From: Nemertoderma westbladi | Lineage: Eukaryota; Xenacoelomorpha; Nemertodermatida; Nemertodermatidae | Length of the DNA: 64,000 nucleotides | NCBI GenBank assembly: GCA_032718475.1 | Contig: JAUCBJ010004241.1 | Coordinates: forward strand, 1 to 64,000 | Reading direction: 5' to 3' | In this document: piece after piece, positions 43,285 to 52,239 of the stretch | How positions within the stretch are numbered: the first letter of the stretch is position 1 | Layout of the letters: each line of letters starts with the position of its first letter | Translations under genes and position numbers: made by a program | The notes under the pieces: model-generated | The model's input: only the letters and a program-made list of their open reading frames with translations | What the model was told of the DNA's origin: nothing | Database searches by the model: none

Positions 43285-44216
43285 AGGGGTCATTCAAGTA
43301 TTACCGTCATCACTTGGGGGTGGGTGGGCATTGAGCTGGTTGATGACCCATGATTATGGGGGTCCCTCGCCAGCTGAATGTGACAGTCATCATATCTATA
43401 CTTGACCTGCAAGCTGGCTTTAAACGAACCTGCCCCTCAAACCAGTACCCTGAGTGAGTGAAAATGAAAACACGAAAATTGCCATCAATTCAACGATAGA
43501 AACACCAGCTGCTGGTACTCAGGAGGGCCTAGTAAGCTACTACTATTTATTGAATGGATAGCCCAAACTGCAGAGAAGTATATTACTTGCCAAATTTATT
43601 ACTATCTCACTCTAACCCAGACAGTAATCAAATATCAACTGTTATTTTGTATATTGTATTACCCCCCAGCTGAATAGCTCTTCCCAGTGAATCCTATGGG
43701 AATATCATTGTAAGCACTGGGCCGTTCAAATGTTTTATAGGTTGATGATAATGAATGATGAGGGACCCAATTACACTACGTTTGTCTATGGAAGGTCTCC
43801 TTATAGCCAGCTTACTGGCTTTTATAGTTGAATCATATTATTCTGCAACCAATAATTTACTCTTTTAGACGAATTAGTGCGTTTTTTTTTGCCGGACTGA
43901 CAAATTTTGGCGACGTTCTGGCGAGATTGGCGATATTTGAAATCGAAAGACAATAATAAATGCAATAATAAATCTATCAAAACTGTTTTTATAAGTACAA
44001 ATTTCCAGGGGGGGGGGGGGGGGGGGGTGGGGACTGGACGCAATAAAAATGCATCCACCCCCCCCCCCCCCGTCTCCATATTTCATGGCAATAAACCTCA
44101 GCTACAGTATATTTTCATTAATTAATTGTACCCGGTAGTTTTAGATATATGATGACCTTGGGGTTGGGGGGTTGGATCACTAAATGAGCTTATGATGGCC
44201 AGGGGGTGTGTGCCGT

Positions 44217-44247
<31 letters not shown>

Positions 44248-44290
44248 GGGGGATACCCTTTTTGATTACGGTAATACTTGAATGACCCCT
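43285..44290. mobile_element. TIR element, about 1 kb, non-autonomous
   Basis: AGGGGTCATTCAAGTATTAC at the left end is matched by its reverse complement GTAATACTTGAATGACCCCT at the right. Inside are G20 (44008-44027) facing C14 (44058-44071), a GT repeat and G22 (44231-44252). No transposase frame was found and no target duplication is obvious, so the superfamily is open. Confidence 0.65.
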
Positions 44291-44836
44291 ACAACATGGT
44301 ATTATTCACATCATGGCATAAAACACGTTTATTAATTTGTAAATTTTTTGGGGGCCTCGAGCCTCTATACATCTGACTGTTGGTTCTCAATTTAAATTTG
44401 GTTTTATATTCTACAACACTCCTAACTCATATTTATTGTTTTGGTTCCTTTCAACTCGCCTCTGTAACCTAACCTGCTCCTTTACTAACCTGCCCCGTGT
44501 AGGAGGCCCCCAAACAGGATAATCCCTGTAAATCGTATTTAATACTGTAATATAGACTGATAGACAAAGCCTACTACACAGCTACACACCTACACATAGT
44601 ATTAATTAATTCTGTAATTGTATGGCTAAGGCTGTAAGGCCTATTATTATATCAGCTGATATGGCAGTACTGCAGTACCAGAGTACAGCAGTACTGCAGT
44701 ATGGTGTATAAAATATGTAACTTTAGACAGTCGTAGTCCTTAACGTACTGCAGTACTGTAAAAAAAAATCCATTACCGGTAGACGTTATAGGAAGGTAGG
44801 ACCAACTCTGCAACTGATACGGATCACTACAGCACT
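44291..44836 (+). promoter_or_regulatory. Upstream region of the GTSF1-like gene with repeated palindrome
   Basis: GTACTGCAGTAC-type palindromes occur three times: GCAGTACTGCAGTAC at 44664-44678, GCAGTACTGCAGTA at 44688-44701 and GTACTGCAGTAC at 44745-44756. A TATAAAATA stretch lies at 44707-44715 and the ATG at 44837. Spacing suggests a promoter, with the palindromes as possible factor sites. A TAACCTGCTCCTTTACTAAC stretch near 44468 resembles sequences near 13500 and 51520. Confidence 0.4.
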
Positions 44837-45748
44837 ATGTCGGTATTATATGAACCCGACGGGGAACATTATGTAATATGTCCGTATGATCCTGTACATC
44901 GTATACGTCAGAGTCGCTGGGCTCCTCATATCAGCAAATGTCGCAGAAACCACCCAAATATTAATTTGGAGGAGTGTCCGTTTAACTCACGACACCTCTT
45001 ACCGCCAGCAACCTTGAAACATCACATAAGTGAATGCAGGGACCGAGTGCAGATAGTAGGTATTCAAGCACGTAATCAATGCGCAGCTAGGCGTAATGGT
45101 GGTTGTGAGGCGGGCGTGATAGCGGGCGACGCACGGGGTACTCCTGCGGCGGCTATCCGGCTCACGGACGAAGATTGGGAAGCGGAATGTAGCGCTTCTC
45201 AGTCCTCGCATAGCGTCGGGTACTCTAGCGGGTTCCACCAACCCCAGTCTAGCGGGTTCCAACCCCAGTCAAGCGGGTTTCAACCCCAGTCTAGCGGGTT
45301 CCAACCCCAGTCTAACGGGTTCCAACCCCAGTCAAGCGGGTTACAACCCCAGTCTAGCGGGTTTCAACCCCAGTCTAACGGGTTCCAACCCCAGTCTAAC
45401 GGGTTCCAACCCCAGTCAAGCGGGTTTCAACCCCAGTCTAGCGGGTTCCAACCCCAGTCTAGCGGGTTTCAACCCCAGTCTTCTGGGTTCCAACCCAAGT
45501 CTACCGGGTTCCAACCCCAGTCTACTGGGTCTGCACCGCAGTATTCCGCAATCGATTCTCGTCCATGCGGGTTGCACCCTCGCGGGGTTGGGTTGGCCTC
45601 TATCGGTGGCAGTAATGACGGCGTTTCTTCGATTACATCGCTTACCAGTGTACCAAGTGCGCCTATCGGAATGGGCAGAGGAGTAGGACGGCCAGCCAAC
45701 ATGCCACCACCACCTGGATTAGGCCGCGGTATAGGTTATATGATATAG
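44837..45748 (+). CDS. GTSF1: GTSF1-like CHHC zinc-finger protein with heptapeptide repeats
   Basis: 303 aa. Two tandem CHHC zinc fingers, C15-x5-H21-x9-H31-x3-C35 (CPYDPVHRIR) and C47-x5-H53-x9-H63-x3-C67 (CPFNSRHLL), identify the GTSF1/Asterix family. These proteins bind RNA through the first finger and assist PIWI proteins in piRNA-guided transposon silencing in germ cells. TDEDWEAE near residue 115 matches the acidic Trp motif that follows the fingers in the family. From about residue 130 to 232 come about 14 copies of FQPQSSG, with N, T, K or L variants, encoded by a 21-bp tandem repeat (45228-45530). The tail is Gly/Pro-rich. Known GTSF1 proteins are about 160-170 aa, so the repeat region is an expansion. 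Intronless. Confidence 0.88.
   Translation: MSVLYEPDGEHYVICPYDPVHRIRQSRWAPHISKCRRNHPNINLEECPFNSRHLLPPATLKHHISECRDRVQIVGIQARNQCAARRNGGCEAGVIAGDARGTPAAAIRLTDEDWEAECSASQSSHSVGYSSGFHQPQSSGFQPQSSGFQPQSSGFQPQSNGFQPQSSGLQPQSSGFQPQSNGFQPQSNGFQPQSSGFQPQSSGFQPQSSGFQPQSSGFQPKSTGFQPQSTGSAPQYSAIDSRPCGLHPRGVGLASIGGSNDGVSSITSLTSVPSAPIGMGRGVGRPANMPPPPGLGRGIGYMI
45228..45530 (+). repeat. 21-bp coding minisatellite in GTSF1-like gene
   Basis: About 14 tandem units of GGGTTCCAACCCCAGTCTAG and variants. Many changes between units are synonymous (TTC/TTT) or exchange Ser and Asn. Confidence 0.93.
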
Positions 45749-47174
45749 CATAGTCGAACTCTTATGATATAAGTTACTCATTTATCAGTTTATTTTACGT
45801 ACCAATGAACTTAAGGAGATAAATAATGTTAATTTTTATTTGCAACTACCGTTACTGCCATTAATTATTACTGCAATTTCCCAACAGCAATAGGCAGGTA
45901 GTTACTGAAATTTATATAGGCCCTATATGTTTTTGAACTCTATAAATTGTAGGATTTACCTTTTCCTTGCGTTTAGTCTATATTGTTTATTAGTATCTAT
46001 AGAGTAGAAGCAATACTCGTATATCAGAATTATTGTTTTCAAGAAGCATTACGTATAACTATTGATCCAACAACCGGTAAAACCGGTCATAGATTGTTAA
46101 TTAGATAATATCTGTTTCTGTTGTGTCTGGTCATATAATATACACAATATAATAGTAATACATCGATATAGTCTTGAGCTTCCAAAGTCTGTCATATACA
46201 TAGGTAAATAAAATATAAGTACGAACGTATGTACTTAAATAAGTACTTAATTGCAACCGCTTTTTCTTAAAAGGTGCTGTTAATGTGATTTTAGCGCAAC
46301 ACGCGTTTTATTTTATGAGATCCACGAGCCATGTTTCCTAAAATTCCCTTAGAAAGTATTTTGAATTGTCCTAGTAAGGAGTGGAGTGCTTACTGGCGCA
46401 GTCGAGCAGATCGCGCAGTAGTGTTTATTAATAATAATAAGTGAAATTTTATATATACACGGAATTTTGGAATTTTAAAGAAATCTGACCTTTGAGGGCC
46501 CTGATATGTTTTTACTTTGTTCTTAAATTCGGGTTAATCCGAGGGCTCAGTGTTTTCTCTTATAAAATAAATAAAATTGCGTCAATGAATCTACAATACA
46601 GTTGATAATATTATCATTGATATATTATTATTAGTGCTGTGCAGTTTATATGGGCAATGTTAGACGCATGAAATAATGTCAATATTAGGTGATTGAAAGA
46701 CATTATTTACTGATTTGTTTTATACAATATATTTTTGCTTTGCTTTATTTTATGGTTATCTGAAAAAAATTACAATAAAAATTTAATATTATCATCGTTC
46801 TGTCTTATTCCATTCGGTACATTAATTTATGTTCCGTGAACCTTTAAATAATTTACAAACCGACCCTGAGTTGTCTGGCATACAATCGTCGTGGGATTAC
46901 TGTAGGTATTGGTCATTTTTATTCTATTCTATTTCTCATGATTTAGACGTATGTATTTTTTTAATTATCTTCAACTCATTTATATGGAATGTAGAAATGT
47001 ATCATATATGATATACCATACAAAAGAGACTAGAATTCCGTCCAGGTCACTGCACCCCCAACCCCACAGATCTTATCATCACAGAATTTAGTTCATAGAA
47101 AATTATCGAGAAGTATACTGCTACACGCAATGAAATTTAATAAAAAATAGGTATATCACCTTCGTTAATATTGT
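45749..47174. other. Intergenic, no gene seen
   Basis: AT-rich sequence with scattered ATAAATAA stretches. A short frame at 46829-47011 begins MFREPLNNLQTDPELSGIQS but has no supporting feature. Nothing else is recognised. Confidence 0.45.
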
Positions 47175-47861
47175 TTAAAGATTTTTAAATGAATATTCCC
47201 GGCAAAAACATAAGTATATAAAAGCGGTTGCGGCTAAAACAGAAATTACAAGAACAGTTACTTCAAATTGAAAAAAATACAAATATATGCAGGGCATAAT
47301 TACCAAAATAACAACAGTAAATAATAATACCAATGGATGTTTTGCAATATTTGTTACATAATTGTATTTAAGTCGAATCTCCAAGCGCCCACTGCTTTCT
47401 GGGGTTGTTTCAATGCAGTAAATAATAGCGTAGTTTTTACGTATAAACTTGATTAATTCCTGTTTAATATCAACCTTTTCTTCACCTTTCCCGACCTTAA
47501 TGATACGCGGAATACATTGTTTATAATCAGTTTCTTTGCAATACTTCATGGCTTCGTGCACCACTGATTTACATTCACCAATAACTAAGCCATTTAAATC
47601 TATGATCAAGCACATCTTGGGTATTATTGTCAAACAAGAAGCAAATAACTTCTGATTAACATCATACATGTTTATATCCTCAATCCAATAAATCAGATAG
47701 AAGAATAACATAGCCATCGGTGAGGTTGCGTTAATGCACTCCATATAGTAAAAATATCGTATTTCTTGCTGTTTACGGTAAAATTCAATCGCAGATTGTT
47801 TTTCGTCTGAGATTTCTTGAATATAATTCGTTTCTTCAGATTCTGCAACTATATTTGCCAT
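47175..47861 (-). CDS. Unknown protein with two C-terminal membrane segments
   Basis: I do not recognise this protein. The ATG at 47861, in the context CACAATGGCA, gives 228 aa; the open frame extends 15 codons further up without an ATG. The N-terminal part is acidic (about residues 1-25). A hydrophobic stretch, PMAMLFFYLIYWI, lies near 45-57. The middle part has no membrane character. Residues about 173-191 and 195-215 form two strongly hydrophobic segments separated by a short loop, so a C-terminal hairpin anchor is likely. Cys is frequent. Codon use is AT-rich, unlike GDE1 or MRPL2. It could be a host gene or an orphan. Confidence 0.55.
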   Translation of the reverse strand: MANIVAESEETNYIQEISDEKQSAIEFYRKQQEIRYFYYMECINATSPMAMLFFYLIYWIEDINMYDVNQKLFASCLTIIPKMCLIIDLNGLVIGECKSVVHEAMKYCKETDYKQCIPRIIKVGKGEEKVDIKQELIKFIRKNYAIIYCIETTPESSGRLEIRLKYNYVTNIAKHPLVLLFTVVILVIMPCIYLYFFQFEVTVLVISVLAATAFIYLCFCREYSFKNL

Positions 47862-48087
47862 TGTGAAAATTATACCTGTTTTTCTTTTTTCCTTTCGCTT
47901 TTTCAAATTAATAATTTTTTGTATATTTATCTTATGGACAATTTACAAATAATAGTATGGTTTATCAAAATAAATAAAAACTACAGAAACGAAATATCGG
48001 CCCATGTGAAGTGACTTTCTGCTGTTATATTTCACTTTGCAGTTAACCCCCATGGGAGGAGGGGGGGGGGGGGGGGGGAGTTTACCT
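47862..48087. other. Upstream region of the unknown gene, foldback relic, poly-G
   Basis: CGGCCCATGTGAAGTGACTTTCTGC (about 47998 on) is a partial copy of the adjacent palindrome's arm, followed by G18 at 48061-48078. Confidence 0.5.
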
Positions 48088-48371
48088 GGTTTTCACTAAA
48101 AACCAAGTTGAGAATTTTAATACAATAAAAAAAACAAATACAGCAATTATGATAATATTGGCCCATGTGAAGAATACCAGACTTTCTGCCGTAATATTTC
48201 ACTTTGCGGGGGTAATTGCAAAGTGAAATATTACGGCAGAAAGTCTGGTATTCTTCACATGGGCCAATATTATCATATCTCAAACTCTTTATTGCTGTAT
48301 TTGTTTTTTTTTTATTGTATTAAAATTTAAAAAAAAATTAAAAAAGACTCACCTTGGTTTTTAGTGAAAAC
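48088..48371. mobile_element. Near-perfect palindrome, arms about 140 bp
   Basis: The left arm starts GGTTTTCACTAAAAACCAAG and the right arm ends CTTGGTTTTTAGTGAAAAC. In between, ATATTGGCCCATGTGAAG and AGTCTGGTATTCTTCACATG mirror each other and meet at GCGGGGGTAATTGC near 48207-48220. The arms differ mainly by an insertion (TCTCAAACTCTTTATTG side) and by poly-A/T length. Related single arms lie near 47998, 50212 and 50265. Confidence 0.85.
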
Positions 48372-48386
48372 ACTATATAAAACACT

Positions 48387-48943
48387 TACACCATAACCCT
48401 TAATACAACAACCATTTTTAGGGGGTCGGAGCACCCTAAATTTGCTTAATTTGCATATCATATTTAATTTTAATGAAATATATTTTAGCGTTTAAAACTC
48501 TCCATCTTGTTTTTTCATTACCCATAATTAATATTCTAGAATTGAGTAAAAACATTAGAATTATAGCGATTTACGTCACAAAAATTTACACCTTAGTATT
48601 TTGATAATATCTCCGGAAGTTCTTGGTGAAATCTACAACGGGTTTCATATTCGGAATCTGCAGATGAAGGCGGTTCTAATGATATCTAGATTTCATTCCA
48701 AAGACGACAAATAAAGCCGACGGATGTGGATAAATATTGCGAAATAGACGATTTTTAACGCCTTGTTGTATCGAAATAGCTCATAAATTAAAAACTCCGG
48801 CCAGGCCACCAGTAAGAAAAGGTGTCGATCTATCATCATACCAAATTTCGTAGCATTTTATTGAAATTTGAAAAAAATTAGGGGCGGGGGGGGGGGGGCT
48901 CCGACCCCCTAAAAATGGTTGTTGTATTAAGGGTTATGGGGTA
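48387..48943. mobile_element. TIR element, family B copy 1
   Basis: Starts TACACCATAACCCTTAATAC and ends GTATTAAGGGTTATGGGGTA, with terminal inverted repeats of about 47 bp that include GGGGGTCGGAG. A G13 tract lies at 48886-48898. The interior is not palindromic and has no coding frame. A related but inverted copy is at 54674-55096. Confidence 0.8.
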
Positions 48944-48944
48944 A

Positions 48945-50127
48945 TACATGACCTACTATAACCCGACCCGGAATGCTGCTGCAGGCATGAAAATTTAGTG
49001 GGGTAACTTTCAACTTTAATAACTTTTTTCCACTTTATCTGCTGGTCACAAAAATTTCACTAATTATAGATTAGTAAATTTTTAACCTTTTGAGAAAATT
49101 TTTTTTGCTGCCAATTACTATAGCAACCAGTAATGTAATTTCAATATATACATTTATTTTGCATTTTACAAGTGAAGACTTATATCGATTAAGTCAAAAC
49201 TTGAATCAGGTATAGTATGGTTAGTTGCCAATATTCTGTGAAGGTTTTAACATCACCTAGTTACCATAGCTACCAGCAGCGACGATTTAAAATATACACT
49301 TTTAACCTATATTTCAGATAAAAAGTTAGAATTTTTCTTTTTAAGAAATTCAATATGCTGATTAAGTTAATAATATCTCGTCATTTCTTGCGCGCCGCCG
49401 GGTGGGGGGGGGGGGGGGGATATTTTGTACTTAAGGTTGCCATAGCAACTGGTATTCAAGTTTAAATTGTATTTATTGGAATATTCTTATTGCTACTGAC
49501 ATACCTTCATGAAAAATTATTGGTTTGTATAATTGTAACAAATTTATAAAATTATTTTACTACCTGGTTACCGTAGTAACCATCAAAACTATGCTTTATA
49601 ATAATTTTCAACAATTTATATAATTTATTATTCCTCAGCACTTTTAGTCACTACTACTGGTATCAACGAAATATTATTAATGAAACTTTACCTTTTAATT
49701 TTACTTCTAGAAGAACGATTGCTTGTCTGTCCGTACGTTGAGCTGACATTCACCAATGATTTCATCCTTCTCTATATTGTTTCGTTGATAATCGTTCTTG
49801 CTTCATCGAAGTTTTCCTTGTTGTAAAGGAACTTAGTCAATCCTATGTCGGAAAATCTATTACAGTACAAAATCAATCCATAGATAAAATTTGTTAAGGC
49901 TAGCCTGAAATGTATACAATCTACTGAGGTGAAAAGAATTTTCTTTTCAAGAAAAGATTTCAAAGAAAAAATTTTCTCAAAAGGTAAAAAATTTACTAAT
50001 CTATAATTAGTGAAATTTTTGTGACCAGCAAATAAAGTGGAAAAAAGTTATTAAAGTTGAAAGTTACCCCACTAAATTTTTATGCCTGCAGCAGCATTCC
50101 GGGTCGTGTTAAAGTAGGTCATGGGTA
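48945..50127. mobile_element. TIR element, family C
   Basis: Starts TACATGACCTACTATAACCC and ends with GGTCATGGGTA. The inverted repeats are about 165 bp (for example GACCCGGAATGCTGCTGCAG near 48965 and CTGCAGCAGCATTCCGGGTC near 50086). The interior of about 850 bp is AT-rich with a G16 tract (49404-49419) and no transposase. It abuts family B directly; the shared TAATA junction suggests TA target sites. Confidence 0.85.
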
Positions 50128-50550
50128 ATACAAATAAATTTACAAAAATAAAAAATCTTCATATATAAAATTCCAATAAAAAGTCGACCGAAAAGTGAAA
50201 TCCTGATATTCTTGGCCCATGTGAAGAATACCAGACATTCTGCCGTTATATTTCACTTTGCACTTAGCCTATCCCCATGTGAAGAATACCAGGTTTTCAC
50301 CAAAAACACAGGTTACAGAAGGGCTGAATCTAACCAAAACAATAAACGAATTAGTATATGTACAGGTTATAAGACATAAATAAGCGCTATTAAACACTTA
50401 ATAAAGATAAATTAAAAAAAAAAAATCTTCATATATAAAATTCCAATAAAAAGTCTACCAAATAGTGAAATCCTGGTATACTTCACATGGGCGATATATT
50501 ATTTACTTTGTATTGGTACATTAACTGTACCTGTATAAATTAATTTAGTA
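50128..50550. other. Foldback arm relics in direct repeat
   Basis: AATCTTCATATATAAAATTCC followed by AATAAAAAGTC occurs at about 50155 and 50425. GGCCCATGTGAAGAATACC occurs near 50215 and CCCATGTGAAGAATACCAGG near 50275. These are pieces of the palindrome family at 48088. Confidence 0.6.
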
Positions 50551-50808
50551 ATGTCTCTCTCCACCATGGCTTCCTCTTGTCGATCTACTGGAAAAAGACG
50601 CCGATCCCAGAATTGGAACGTCGGTGATTCCTATGAACTGGTTTCACTGTATGAAAGATTACACCCGACCATTTCAGGAGCATTCAATAAAACTAGAAAT
50701 ATAACTCCAGAATCCAAGGAACGTGCGTGGGTAGAGATTACGTTTAAGTTTAATATTTCAGGGGTTGACGGTACACGCACCAAGGACGAAATATATAAAA
50801 AAAATTGA
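50551..50808 (+). pseudogene. Myb/SANT-like DNA-binding domain fragment
   Basis: 85 codons. NWNVGDSYELVSLYERLHP, ISGAFNKT, AWVEITFKFN and GVDGTRTKDEIYKK follow the layout of the Myb/SANT-like domain found in animal MSANTD proteins and in accessory proteins of Harbinger transposons. The frame ends inside an A run (50797-50804), where a frameshift is likely, and no downstream exon was seen. It may be the first exon of a gene or a transposon relic. A few dozen bp downstream is a palindrome, TTAAAGTTAAGGGATCCCTT. Confidence 0.55.
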
Positions 50809-50867
50809 AAATTGAAACCATTGTTCGTACCGAAATTAAAGTTAAATGGACATTTAACGATGAAACC

Positions 50868-50925
50868 TTAAAGTTAAGGGATCCCTTAACTTTAAGGGAG
50901 CTTTGAACAACCGGCCCTAGGCCTA
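50868..50925. repeat. Short palindrome with possible transposon terminus
   Basis: TTAAAGTTAAGGGATCCC and its complement meet at GGATCC, followed by GGGAGCTTTGAACAACCGGCCC. This looks like joined transposon termini. I infer a link to the neighbouring Myb/SANT fragment but cannot prove it. Confidence 0.4.
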
Positions 50926-52239
50926 CTGTATGTGTTACTCACGCTATCAGATATTGTTGTGCATGTGCAATTCAATGAGCACTAAAACCATTCTGTAGTG
51001 GGTTAATTAAATTGTTGGCATAAGCATGCGGAAATTATTAAATCATGTGTGATAAATTCAAGTAAAGTGATTTCATACGTTATTGACTTTCACTTTTCAT
51101 TTTCCAGTGAAAGTGAAAATGGAAAAAAAATAACGAAGAATGAATGCAGTACCTGGTACTAAATAATATCGCCGCTGTTATTTTCTGTAGTTCAGCAATG
51201 GACTGCGCCTCTTAGTCATGATGTAAGAGGGCTTTACACCACACCATATAATGTTTCCTCTTCTATTTGTGTTTATGTGAATGTTATGTGGCGTGGTGGC
51301 TATCAATTGTGAAATGTTCTCGATATGTAAAAGAGATCTTGGAGATAATAATGGATGAAAACTTGATAACAATAGCAATAAGGGTCCTGCTATGGTAAAG
51401 GCCAGGCATCACCATGTAGCTTGGCCTAACTAGGCCCCTACTCCCAAAAGTTAAACTTCAATATAACCGTTCAAATGTCTTTAGTGTATTGTCTTGGTTT
51501 AGAATAACCTGCCACTGTAACCTGTTCCTTTCCTTAAATTTATATTTAAAACATTGATTGAGACGGGAAATTATTAGAAAAGGTGGGAAGTTCGTCCAGT
51601 TTCCACACCCCCCCCCCCCCCCCCCCCCTTCGAATTGCTTACCAAAAACAAATAAAATGTTTCCATTTATGTACCATCAGTGGTATATGGTAAGGGTGGT
51701 TAATCCGCAGCTATTATTTATCTGTATCTTTATATCATCATATTGCGGGATCATCATTCGTAGTTATAATGGTTCTTTGGTTGTGTTACTGTGCGTGAAC
51801 CATTCTACCAGTCATTCAATGTAGGCTACTTATATGTAGTTGTTCTGACAAGTTATTTTGCACCCCCACCGAATCCCTGCTGCACCGGGAGTTTTAGAAC
51901 AGTGGAACTTTTTGGGTTTGGTATGTTGACGTCTATGTGACACGTCAGTGTATGCGGTATTGCGGTTTTTAATCTCATTACGTTTCATTTTCTTTTTTTT
52001 TTTGGGGGGGGGGGGGGGGGGGTGTGGGGGTGGGGATCACTGAAATACGACAATATTGTATATTCTAGTCCACCCGTGTGTGTCATACCAGTGTGTTTTA
52101 ATAAAACTAAATTGACAACACGAATATATAAAATAAAATTTGTCAACAGGGGTGTGTGTGGATACGGGCTAAATTCCGTAAACAGTGATGCGCCAACCGT
52201 GACACATTCTGCATTCCACACACTTGTGAACCTTGTGAG
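50926..52239. other. Intergenic with homopolymer tracts
   Basis: C21 at 51608-51628 and a T run followed by G19 at 52004-52022. TAACCTGTTCCTTTCCTTAA near 51518 is shared with about 13500 and 44468. No gene was recognised. Confidence 0.45.

Noticed and set aside
43822-44125. Proline- or glycine-rich short frames
   Set aside because: They read through the G20 and C14 tracts of a TIR element; not coding.
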